A DNA stretch of 64,000 nucleotides from Alphaproteobacteria bacterium (GTDB lineage Bacteria; Pseudomonadota; Alphaproteobacteria; Caulobacterales; Caulobacteraceae), in NCBI GenBank assembly GCA_018821435.1, contig JAHJME010000012.1, forward strand, positions 1 to 64,000, read 5' to 3'. Made by a program: the position numbers and the translations under genes. The notes below the pieces were generated by a model, which was not told the DNA's origin, searched no databases, and worked only from the letters and a program-made list of their open reading frames with translations. This document shows positions 26,322 through 34,968 of the stretch, one piece after another; position 1 is the stretch's first letter; every line of letters begins with the position of its first letter.

Positions 26322-27346
26322 GCGTCGCCTCCGCCATCAAGACCCGCGACGCGGCCGAGCTTCCCGGCAAGCGCGACGAGGACTGGCGCTGGACCGACCT
26401 GCGAGGCCTGATCCGTCAGGTCCCGGCGCCGTCGGCGGCGCTGGACGTCGCGTCGCTGCCGGCGGGTCCGTTCGACGCCCTGGCCGACGAGCTTCTCGTC
26501 GTGGCCAATGGACAGGGCGCCGCGCACATCGGCGTCGAGCCCGGGGAGACCAAGGTCGTCGCCCTGCGCATCGTCTCGCGCGGCGACGGGTCCCACGCGG
26601 CCCGTGTCTCCGTGGACGTCGAGGTGGCGGGCAATCTGACCATCCTGGAGAGCTACGAAGGCGAGGGGGCGTACCTCGGCCAGACCGGCCTGATCCTCAG
26701 CCTGGCCAAGGACGCCGTGGTCGAACGCATCATCCTGGCCGCCGACGACGCCGAGGGCGTGACGGTCAGCCAGGCTCAGGTCGATCTCGCGCCGGGCGCG
26801 TCCTTCGCGCAGACGGTGCTGACCGGGGGCGCGCGTCGCCAGCGGCTGGAGACCATCGTCCGCCACCCCGGCGGCCACGCCGACCTGCGCCTGGACGGGG
26901 TCTATCTGCTGGCCGACAAGCGCCACGCCGACCTCACCACCTCGGTCACCCACGCGGCGGTGGATGGCACGACGCAGCAACTCACCAAGGGCGTGGTTCG
27001 CGATCAGGCCCGCGCAGTGTTCCAGGGCAAGATCATCGTCGCCGAGGGCGCCGACCGCACCGACGCGCGGATGGGGCATCACGCTCTGATCCTCTCGGAC
27101 CGGGCCGAGGTCGACGCCAAGCCCGAGCTGGAGATCTACGCCGACGACGTCTCCTGCGCCCACGGCAACACGGTCGGCGCGCTGGACGAGGACGCCCTGT
27201 TTTACGCCCGCCAGCGCGGCATGCCCGAGGCCGTGGCCCGCGCCCTGCTGACGGAAGCCTTCATCGGCGAGGTCATCGACCGGATCGACCACGAGGGCGC
27301 GCGCGACGTCGTCCGCGCCTGGGCGGCGGAAAGGCTCGGGGCCTGA
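26318..27346 (+). CDS. sufD: Fe-S assembly scaffold subunit SufD
   Basis: SufB paralogue and partner in SufBC2D. 342 aa, shorter than the E. coli protein (about 420) because the N-terminal helical part is reduced; it starts SVASAIKTRDAAELPGKRDEDWRWTDL, and the motif KRDEDWRWTDL is typical. The beta-helix core ends with LEIYADDVSCAHGNTVGALDEDALFYARQRG, where the conserved His and Cys of CAHG are seen. The ATG overlaps the sufC stop by 4 bases, and sufS follows 2 bases after its stop. Confidence 0.94.
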   Translation: MSVASAIKTRDAAELPGKRDEDWRWTDLRGLIRQVPAPSAALDVASLPAGPFDALADELLVVANGQGAAHIGVEPGETKVVALRIVSRGDGSHAARVSVDVEVAGNLTILESYEGEGAYLGQTGLILSLAKDAVVERIILAADDAEGVTVSQAQVDLAPGASFAQTVLTGGARRQRLETIVRHPGGHADLRLDGVYLLADKRHADLTTSVTHAAVDGTTQQLTKGVVRDQARAVFQGKIIVAEGADRTDARMGHHALILSDRAEVDAKPELEIYADDVSCAHGNTVGALDEDALFYARQRGMPEAVARALLTEAFIGEVIDRIDHEGARDVVRAWAAERLGA

Positions 27347-27348
27347 GC

Positions 27349-28563
<1,215 letters not shown>

Positions 28564-28573
28564 ATTGAGCCCC

Positions 28574-28933
28574 ATGGACGACGCCGCACCCATCGAGTCG
28601 ACCTCGCCGCCCCTCAGCCAGGCTGAGCTGGACGTGCTGACCGATAAGCTCATCGAGAAGCTGAAGACCGTCTTCGACCCGGAAATCCCGGTCGATATCT
28701 ACGAGCTGGGCCTGATCTACAAAGTGGACGTGTCCGACGACAAGGACGTGGCCATCGACATGACCCTGACCGCGCCGGGCTGCCCGGTGGCCGGGGAAAT
28801 GCCGGGGTGGGTGGAGGACGCCGTGCGCGAGATCGGCGAGATCCGCTCTGTGAAAGTGGACCTGGTCTTCGACCCGCCGTGGGACCCCTCGCGCATGAGC
28901 GACGAGGCCAAGCTAGCCCTGAACATGTTCTGA
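28574..28933 (+). CDS. sufT: SufT-type MIP18 (DUF59) protein
   Basis: A 119-aa protein of the MIP18/DUF59 family that helps mature Fe-S proteins. The core LKTVFDPEIPVDIYELGLIYKV with the conserved DPE motif, the Cys of TLTAPGCPVAG and the C-terminal VDLVFDPPWDPSRMSDEAKLALN are diagnostic. A variable N-terminal 25 residues precedes it. I use ATG 28574; an in-frame TTG lies 9 bases earlier. Its stop shares a base with the ATG of sufA (TGATG at 28931-28935). Confidence 0.92.
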   Translation: MDDAAPIESTSPPLSQAELDVLTDKLIEKLKTVFDPEIPVDIYELGLIYKVDVSDDKDVAIDMTLTAPGCPVAGEMPGWVEDAVREIGEIRSVKVDLVFDPPWDPSRMSDEAKLALNMF

Positions 28934-29331
28934 TGACCCACATCGACATCACCCCCACGCCACCTCGCCCCCGCCGGCCCCGGCCGAAGGTGGTCACGCT
29001 GTCCGAGGCCGCGGCCGAACGGGTCCGCGAGATCATGGGCAAGGCCGAGAAGCCCTATGCGGGCCTGCGCGTCGGCGTTAAGAACGGCGGGTGCGCGGGA
29101 CAGGAGTACGTCCTGGAATACGCCGACGCCGCCGCCCCGCTGGACGAGGTGATCGAGGACAAGGGCGTCACCATCCTGATCGACCCCAAGGCGGTCCTGT
29201 TCCTCATCGGCACCGAGATCGACTACGAGGTCAGCAAGCTGTCCGCCAAGTTCGTGTTCCGCAACCCGAACGAGACCGACGCGTGCGGTTGCGGCGAGAG
29301 TGTCACCATTACACCGGTGAAACTCGACTGA
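28933..29331 (+). CDS. sufA: A-type Fe-S carrier SufA/HesB
   Basis: Carrier that receives a cluster from SufBC2D and passes it to client proteins. 132 aa, with a proline/arginine-rich 18-residue N-terminal extension before the HesB fold starting VVTLSEAAAERVREIM. The three conserved cysteines are Cys54 in NGGCAGQEY and the pair in DACGCGES near the end. LRVGVKNGGCAG and SAKFVFRNPNETDACGCG are the standard blocks. It is the last gene of the coupled operon; a 44-base gap precedes the next, unrelated gene. No hairpin with a T-tract was seen after it. Confidence 0.94.
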   Translation: MTHIDITPTPPRPRRPRPKVVTLSEAAAERVREIMGKAEKPYAGLRVGVKNGGCAGQEYVLEYADAAAPLDEVIEDKGVTILIDPKAVLFLIGTEIDYEVSKLSAKFVFRNPNETDACGCGESVTITPVKLD

Positions 29332-29375
29332 GGCGCGGGAGCGGGTATCCTGTGGACAGCAACTCAGGGACTGAC

Positions 29376-29654
29376 ATGAGCGACGACGTCGAACTGCGCC
29401 GCCTGGCCATCCGCCGCGCCGATATGAAGCTGGCGTTCCGCAGCCACCTGATGGCCTACGTCGTGGTCAACGCCGGCCTGGTGGCGATCTACTTCATGAC
29501 TTCGTTCGGCGACTACTTCTGGCCCGTGTGGCCCATGCTGGGCTGGGGCATCGGCCTCGGCGCGCACGCCTCGTCGGTCTATATGAACGGCGAAGGCATC
29601 CGCGACCGGCTGATCGAGGAAGAGCTCGAGAAACTGCGCAAAACCCGCGGCTAG
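29376..29654 (+). CDS. Small 2TM-domain membrane protein
   Basis: A 92-aa protein that begins MSDDVELRRLAIRRADMKLAF and has two predicted membrane helices (HLMAYVVVNAGLVAIYFMT and WPVWPMLGWGIGLGAHASSVY). A charged C-terminal helix follows (RLIEEELEKLRKTRG). The FRSHLMAYVVVN pattern fits the 2TM family, which is also found fused to histidine kinases. The ATG at 29376 is chosen because the family starts there. Its last four bases overlap the convergent GST gene (29651-29654). Function unknown. Confidence 0.8.
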   Translation: MSDDVELRRLAIRRADMKLAFRSHLMAYVVVNAGLVAIYFMTSFGDYFWPVWPMLGWGIGLGAHASSVYMNGEGIRDRLIEEELEKLRKTRG

Positions 29655-30325
29655 TCGTCGCCGGCGTAGGCGTACGGCCCGCCGCGCTCCAGCGCCCGCC
29701 GATAGGCCGGGCGATTGTGGATCCTCTTCAGGAACGCCGCCAGCTTGGGCCGGCCGACCCGCGCCGCCGCCCGATCGGCCGCCGCTTCCAGCGGGAAGCT
29801 CATCATGATGTCGGCGGCGCTGAACTCAGGCCCTGAGAACCACTCGGCCTTGCTCAGCTCGTCTTCCCAGTAGTTGAAGTGCGCCACCAGCTGGGGGTCG
29901 ATGAAGCTGCTCTGCGCCTTCTTGGCGATACCGTTGACGATGGGCCGGATCAGGGCCGGCGCATTGGCCGGCAGCCGGCCGAACACCAGCTTCAGCAGCA
30001 GCGGCGGCATGGCCGAGCCCTCGGCATAGTGTAGCCAGTAGGTCAGGCGGCGACGCTCCGGCGTGCCCGTCGGCGGCGCCAGGCGGCCTGCGCCATAGCG
30101 ATCCAGGATGTATTCGATGATCGCGCCGGTCTCGGCGATGGTCTCGCCGTCGGCAGTGATCACAGGCGACTTGCCCAGCGGATGGATCGCCTTCAGCTCG
30201 GGCGGGGCCAGCATGGTCGTCGCGTCGCGCTGGTAGCGGACGATCTCATACGGCGCCTCCAGTTCCTCCAGCAGCCACAGGACTCGCTGCGAGCGGGAGT
30301 TGTTCAGGTGGTGGACGGTGAGCAC
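29651..30325 (-). CDS. Glutathione S-transferase family protein
   Basis: A 224-aa cytoplasmic protein with the N-terminal thioredoxin-like domain (LTVHHLNNSRSQRVLWLLEE, with the substrate-binding LGKSPVI and the glutathione-binding ETGAIIEYI). An all-helical C-terminal domain follows, with FSAADIMMSFPLEAA. I start at GTG 30325 because GAGGA lies 7 bases upstream and the family begins LTVHHL; the frame is open to TTG 30346. The active position after strand 1 is Asn/Ser rather than Cys. Substrate is not predictable. Confidence 0.88.
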   Translation of the reverse strand: MLTVHHLNNSRSQRVLWLLEELEAPYEIVRYQRDATTMLAPPELKAIHPLGKSPVITADGETIAETGAIIEYILDRYGAGRLAPPTGTPERRRLTYWLHYAEGSAMPPLLLKLVFGRLPANAPALIRPIVNGIAKKAQSSFIDPQLVAHFNYWEDELSKAEWFSGPEFSAADIMMSFPLEAAADRAAARVGRPKLAAFLKRIHNRPAYRRALERGGPYAYAGDD

Positions 30326-30486
30326 GACGCGATCCTCGGACGGCAAGAGGTGAGGTCATAGCGTGGAACGGCGCGGTGGGCAGGCCCCCAATCGGGTGAG
30401 GCGACGCACGCGAGGCCTCTTTAGGTAAGTCGGGCTGATATGCGCGGGGCTGCCCGCGGCGCGACGGTTGCGTGGGGGTTGGTGTC

Positions 30487-31134
30487 TTGAAGAGCTTCTT
30501 ACTGGCGGCCGTGGCCGTCGCGGCGATCTCCGTTTCGGCCGGCGCGCAGGCGGCGACGCAGATCGTCGACCTGACCGGCGTCCTGTCGGGCAAGGCCTAC
30601 GGCTTCACCATCGGCGCCTTCGATACGTCGCTGGGGACCCTGACCTCGGTCGATCTGCTGTTCACCGGCGTTCAGACCGCCGACTTCGGCGTCGTGGCGA
30701 ACGTGGGGCAGACGGCTGGCGCGGCGGCTATGCGCCTGGACAGCACGCTGATCGCCAACGCCGCCAGCCTGGGGCTCAGCGACCAGACCAACGCCAGCAA
30801 CACCCAGAACGTGTCCGGCGCTGGCTCGTACGCGGTGAGCACACCGACGGCGCTGGGCTTCAACAATCTGGGGCCGGCTCTGTTCATCGGCCAGTCGAAT
30901 GCCGCCACCAGCAGCTTTAGCTGGGGCCGCTATGGGACTGAACCGACGAACGGCCATCTGGTCTACGGGACGATCGCCAGCAGCGCGGCGCTCCGCGTCA
31001 CCTACAACTACGATCTGCCGGTGACGTCGCCGGGCGGCGGGCCTGTGCCGGAGCCGGCGACCTGGGCGCTGATGCTCGTGGGCTTCGCGAGCCTGGGCAG
31101 CCGGCTTCGTCGCCGGCGCCCGAGCGTCGCATAG
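30487..31134 (+). CDS. PEP-CTERM (PEPxxWA) sorting-signal protein
   Basis: An exported protein of about 215 aa. It has a signal peptide (LLAAVAVAAISVSAGAQAA), a beta-rich body with no enzyme motif, and a C-terminal sorting tail VPEPATWALMLVGFASLG followed by RLRRRR. PEPxxWA-CTERM tails are cleaved by an exosortase, releasing a protein associated with exopolysaccharide or the cell surface. The start is unclear: TTG 30487 gives a classic signal peptide start (MKSFLL), GTG 30484 or GTG 30472 are alternatives. No exosortase gene is in the window. It stops 3 bases before the end of the convergent isomerase gene. Confidence 0.8.
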   Translation: MKSFLLAAVAVAAISVSAGAQAATQIVDLTGVLSGKAYGFTIGAFDTSLGTLTSVDLLFTGVQTADFGVVANVGQTAGAAAMRLDSTLIANAASLGLSDQTNASNTQNVSGAGSYAVSTPTALGFNNLGPALFIGQSNAATSSFSWGRYGTEPTNGHLVYGTIASSAALRVTYNYDLPVTSPGGGPVPEPATWALMLVGFASLGSRLRRRRPSVA

Positions 31135-31137
31135 GGT

Positions 31138-31941
31138 CTATCGGCCGGTGAACTTCGCCGGCCGCTTCTCCACGAAGGCCATGACGCCTTCGCGGGCGTC
31201 GGTCGTGCGCTGGGCCACGCCTTGCGCGTAAGCTTCGGCTTCGAGCTGTTCGTGCCAGGCCGAGTCCATCGCGTCCCAGACCAGGTTGCGGGTCAGGCCC
31301 AGCGAGGCGGGGCCGTCGGCCAGGGCGTGGGCGTATTGCATGGCGGCGCCCATCAGCTCGGCGTCGGGCACGCACTTGTTGATCAGGCCCCAGTCGACGG
31401 CGGTCTTGGCCGGCAGCTTCTCGCCCAGCAGCATCAGCTCCATGGCGCGGGCCTTGCCGATCAGGCGCGGCAGCATCCAGGTGGCGCCGCCGTCCGGCAC
31501 CAGGCCGATGCGGCGGAAGGCCAGCAGGAAGTAGGCGCTTTCGGCGGCGACGCAGAGGTCCGCCGAGAGGGCCAGCGAAACGCCGACGCCGGCGGCCACG
31601 CCGTTTACCGCCGAGACCAGCGGCTTGGGCGATTTGCGCACCGCCGAGACGAAGGGATTGAAGGTGCCGATCAGCGCCTGGTTCGGGCCGTTGGCCGAGC
31701 CCGGCCGCGCCGCGCCGCCGCCGCCCGACAGATTGGCGCCGGAGCAGAAGCCGCGGCCTTCACCGGTAATGACGATCGCGCGGACCTTGTCGCCATAGGC
31801 GAAGTCCTCGAACGCGGCCGTCAGCTCGGCCATCAGGTCCAGGCCCGCGGCGTTGAGCGTGCCCGGATCGGAGAGGGTAATGACGCCGACGCCGGCGTCG
31901 ACGGATGTCTTGACCTTGGGGCCGCCTTGAGCGCCGTCCAT
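31138..31941 (-). CDS. Enoyl-CoA hydratase/isomerase, PaaG-like
   Basis: A 267-aa crotonase-fold protein. The oxyanion hole is formed by GRGFCSGANLSG and GVAAGVGVSLALSADL. The region after it, FRRIGLVPDGGATWMLPRLIG, has Asp where classic hydratases have Glu, as in PaaG-type isomerases, so a 1,2-epoxy or double-bond isomerase role is more likely than plain hydration. AAGGAGG lies 7 bases before the ATG. It stands alone on its strand; no other phenylacetate genes are here, so the pathway is unsettled. Confidence 0.88.
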   Translation of the reverse strand: MDGAQGGPKVKTSVDAGVGVITLSDPGTLNAAGLDLMAELTAAFEDFAYGDKVRAIVITGEGRGFCSGANLSGGGGAARPGSANGPNQALIGTFNPFVSAVRKSPKPLVSAVNGVAAGVGVSLALSADLCVAAESAYFLLAFRRIGLVPDGGATWMLPRLIGKARAMELMLLGEKLPAKTAVDWGLINKCVPDAELMGAAMQYAHALADGPASLGLTRNLVWDAMDSAWHEQLEAEAYAQGVAQRTTDAREGVMAFVEKRPAKFTGR

Positions 31942-32014
31942 AGCGTCCTCCTTGGATGAACTCTTCGAGGTTCAACTCAAGGCAAGATACCCCGGCGTCA
32001 GCCAAGGCAAAACA

Positions 32015-33076
32015 CTAGGCGGCGCGGGTGGTCTCGGAGCCTTCGTCGGCCAGGGTGGTGCGATTGCGGCCCGTGCGCTTGGAGGCATAGAGCGCCCCGT
32101 CGGCGCGTTCCATCAGGGCGGCGGGCGTGTCGCCGGGCTTGTACTCGGCGATCCCGGTCGAGATCGTGATCGCGCCCAGGTCCTCGTTGGTCGAGCGGCG
32201 CTTCAGGATCCGCGAGGAGATCTCCTCGCGGGCGCTCTCCAGGGCGGCCAGGGCCACGTGGCTTTTCTCGGTGGGGAAGATCACCGCGAATTCCTCGCCG
32301 CCGTAGCGGGCGGAGAAGCGGGCGCCCTCGGCCACGCGGCCGATGACGCTGGCGACATAGCGGATCACCTGGTCGCCGGTCTGGTGGCCCCAGGTGTCGT
32401 TGAACACCTTGAAGTGATCGATATCGACGACCGCCAGGGTCGCCGGCCCGCCGCGCGCCGCGGCCTGGGCGCACGTGCGCTCCATGGCCTCGTCGAAGGC
32501 CTTGCGGTTCGACAGATTGGTCAGGGCGTCGGTCATGGCGTCGCGGCGCACCTGTTCCAGGTGTTCGCGCAGACGGCCCAGCTCGTCCGTGGTGTCGGCG
32601 AGCTGGCTCTCCAGCGCCTGGTTCTCTTCGCGCACCTTGCGGGTGGCGACGCTCAGGTTCTCCACCATCAGGCGGACGGCGTCGGGATCCTGCTCCTCCA
32701 GCGACTGACTGGCGGTGGCCAGCTGCTGGCCGTAGGCCTCGCTGGTCTCGCGGGCGGATTCGATGGCGCGGTGAACGCTGTCCAACTCCTGGGACAGGCT
32801 CTTGCCGGCGTCGAGGATCTCGCCCGACAGCTTGGAGGCCGGCAGATGCTGGGCGGCGATCTGTTCGCCGACCTGATCGGTGAACGGGGCGCCGGACTGC
32901 AGCACCGTGTTGATCTGCGCGGCGACCTCGCTGTCCTTGGCGGCAACATAGTGCAGCCACAGCTCGAAGTTGAGCGCGGTCGGCCAGACCCTATGGGCCT
33001 CCATGGCCTCGATCGCCTTACCGGCCCAGAGATAGGCCTTAGGGCTCCGGAGAATTGCATCAATGTCCGACGACAT
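32015..33076 (-). CDS. dgcB: GGDEF diguanylate cyclase, DgcB-like
   Basis: Makes cyclic di-GMP from two GTP. 353 aa: an N-terminal helical region, a coiled coil about 70-190 (EENQALESQLADTTDELGRLREHLEQV), then a GGDEF domain from DAMTDALTNLSNRKAF with the catalytic signature ARYGGEEFAV. No membrane segment or receiver. The inhibitory RxxD site that normally precedes the signature is absent: the aligned positions read ExxR, so product inhibition may be lost. Its neighbour is the RhlB-like helicase gene, the same order as Caulobacter dgcB as I recall it; that supports the symbol. A 49-base gap separates the two genes. Confidence 0.85.
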   Translation of the reverse strand: MSSDIDAILRSPKAYLWAGKAIEAMEAHRVWPTALNFELWLHYVAAKDSEVAAQINTVLQSGAPFTDQVGEQIAAQHLPASKLSGEILDAGKSLSQELDSVHRAIESARETSEAYGQQLATASQSLEEQDPDAVRLMVENLSVATRKVREENQALESQLADTTDELGRLREHLEQVRRDAMTDALTNLSNRKAFDEAMERTCAQAAARGGPATLAVVDIDHFKVFNDTWGHQTGDQVIRYVASVIGRVAEGARFSARYGGEEFAVIFPTEKSHVALAALESAREEISSRILKRRSTNEDLGAITISTGIAEYKPGDTPAALMERADGALYASKRTGRNRTTLADEGSETTRAA

Positions 33077-33125
33077 GAGTCCGCAACTTAAAGACGGACC
33101 CCAAACGACGCGTTAAGGCCGAAGA

Positions 33126-34817
33126 CTATTCTTCGGTCGAACGCGGCGGCGGGGCGCGCATGAGGAAGGCGGGGGTGTCGTTGCCGAAGCCCACGACCCG
33201 TTCGCCGCCGCCATCGTCACGATCACGACCCCGTTCGGGACGATCCGACCGCTCGGGCCGGCGCTCGGAGCGATCCGTGCGCGCCGGGCGCGGGTCGTTG
33301 CGTTCGGGACGGCCGCTGCGCTCGGCGCGTTCGGTGCCGGCGCTGCGCTCCGGGCGCGGCGCACGCTCGGGACGCTCCGCGGGTTGCGGAGTTTCGGCCT
33401 GGACGCTCTCGACGCGTTCGGGACGATCCTCGCGCGGCGCGCGGCCACGGTCGCGACGGGCGCGGGGCGGGCGAGCTTCCTCGGTCCGTTCGGCGGCCGG
33501 GACGGGGGCAGGCGCGGCGGACGCCGGCGCGGCTTCGGCCGGTGCGGCTTCGACGCGTTCGGGGCGATCCTCACGCGGCGCACGGCCACGGTCGCGGCCT
33601 CGGCCCGAGCTGCCGCCACTGCTGCGGTCGCGATCACGGCCGCCGCCGCGCGCGGTGCGCGGCTCGTCCTTGATGCTGCTCCAGTCGACGCCTTCGATGA
33701 CGATCTCTTCCGGCACCTTGCCGATCAGCTTCAGGACCTTGTCCAGGTTCCGGCTGTCGGCGGGCGTCACGATCATGAACGCCTGACCGGTCTTGCCGGC
33801 GCGGCCGGTGCGGCCGATCCGGTGGACGTAGTCGTCGGCGTGGTGCGGCACGTCGTAGTTGAAGACGTGGCTCACATCCGGGATGTCCAGACCGCGCGCC
33901 GCGACGTCAGAGGCGCAAAGCAGGCGCAGCGAGCCGTTGCGGAAGCTCTCCAGCGTCTTCATCCGGGTCTGCTGGTCCAGGTCGCCGTGGATCGCCGCGG
34001 CGTCCAGGCCGTGCTTGCGCAGCGACTTGGCGACGACGTCGACCTCGGCCTTCCGATTACAGAAGACGATGCCGTTCTTAACGTCGGCGCGGGCGATCAG
34101 CTCACGCAGCGCTGTCCGCTTGGCCTTGGGGTCGGCCGTGGGGATGCGAACCAGGTTCTGGGTGATGGTGTCGGCCGTGGTCGCCGGGCGCGAGGCCTCG
34201 ATGCGGATCGGGTCGCGCAGGAACTGCTTGGTCAGCCGGGTGATTTCGGGCGGCATGGTCGCAGAGAAGAACAGCGTCTGCTTCTTGGCCGGCGTCAGCT
34301 TGAAGATGCGCTCAAGGTCGGGGATGAAGCCCATGTCCAGCATGCGGTCGGCTTCATCGACCACCATGATCTGCACGCCGGTCATCAACAGTTTGCCACG
34401 CTCGAAGTGGTCCAGCAGGCGGCCGGGCGTGGCGATCAGCACGTCGACGCCCCGGTCCAGCTTCATCTCCTGGTCCTTGAAGGACACGCCGCCGATCAGC
34501 AGCGCCCAGGTGAGCTTCTGGCCCTTGCCGTACTTCTCGAAGGACATCGAGACCTGGTCGGCCAGTTCGCGCGTCGGTGCGATCACCAGGGCGCGAGGCA
34601 TGCGGGCCTTGGACCGGCCCGCGGCGAGGCGGTCGATCATCGGCAAGGTGAAGGCGGCGGTCTTGCCGGTGCCGGTCTGGGCGATGCCCAAGACATCGAG
34701 GCCCTGCAAAGCCACGGGAATGGCTTCAGCCTGGATCGGCGTTGCGGTGGTGTAGCCCGTCTCGGCGACGGCCTTGAGAGTCGCGGGCGATAGGCCCAGG
34801 TCGGAAAATTCGGTCAT
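33126..34817 (-). CDS. rhlB: DEAD-box RNA helicase, RhlB/RhlE type
   Basis: ATP-dependent RNA helicase, 563 aa, with a core of about 380 residues. Q-motif region MTEFSDLGLSPATLKAV; motif I AQTGTGKT; Ia PTRELADQV; II VVDEADRMLD; III SATMPPEI; V SDVAARGLDIPDV; VI HRIGRTGRAG. After residue 380 the tail is highly charged and low-complexity (R, E, P, D), including a 47-codon-spaced duplication of GRAPREDRPERVE. In Caulobacter the helicase in this position associates with RNase E, also in this window, so a degradosome role is likely. The symbol is by context; RhlE cannot be excluded. Confidence 0.85.
   Translation of the reverse strand: MTEFSDLGLSPATLKAVAETGYTTATPIQAEAIPVALQGLDVLGIAQTGTGKTAAFTLPMIDRLAAGRSKARMPRALVIAPTRELADQVSMSFEKYGKGQKLTWALLIGGVSFKDQEMKLDRGVDVLIATPGRLLDHFERGKLLMTGVQIMVVDEADRMLDMGFIPDLERIFKLTPAKKQTLFFSATMPPEITRLTKQFLRDPIRIEASRPATTADTITQNLVRIPTADPKAKRTALRELIARADVKNGIVFCNRKAEVDVVAKSLRKHGLDAAAIHGDLDQQTRMKTLESFRNGSLRLLCASDVAARGLDIPDVSHVFNYDVPHHADDYVHRIGRTGRAGKTGQAFMIVTPADSRNLDKVLKLIGKVPEEIVIEGVDWSSIKDEPRTARGGGRDRDRSSGGSSGRGRDRGRAPREDRPERVEAAPAEAAPASAAPAPVPAAERTEEARPPRARRDRGRAPREDRPERVESVQAETPQPAERPERAPRPERSAGTERAERSGRPERNDPRPARTDRSERRPERSDRPERGRDRDDGGGERVVGFGNDTPAFLMRAPPPRSTEE
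33411..33598 (-). repeat. In-frame tandem-type duplication in the helicase tail
   Basis: A block of about 47 bases at 33411-33458 is repeated with few changes at 33552-33598, 141 bases apart (47 codons, in frame). Both encode DRGRAPREDRPERVE. The repeat lies inside the disordered C-terminal tail and suggests tail growth by duplication. Confidence 0.75.
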
Positions 34818-34968
34818 TCGCTAACGATGGTGCGGGGCGCTCCCGCAAAACGGGTACGGCGCGACGCTGTGGCGTGGACGGAGATCGGCACGCGCGCGGA
34901 ACATACGGCGGACGGCTCCACTGTCAACGCACGGCGCGACACTAAGGTTCAGTCGCGGGCCCGACGGC

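Noticed and set aside
33089-33115. Pair of TTAA words before the diguanylate cyclase
   Set aside because: They are about 19 bases apart, not the 7 required for CtrA.
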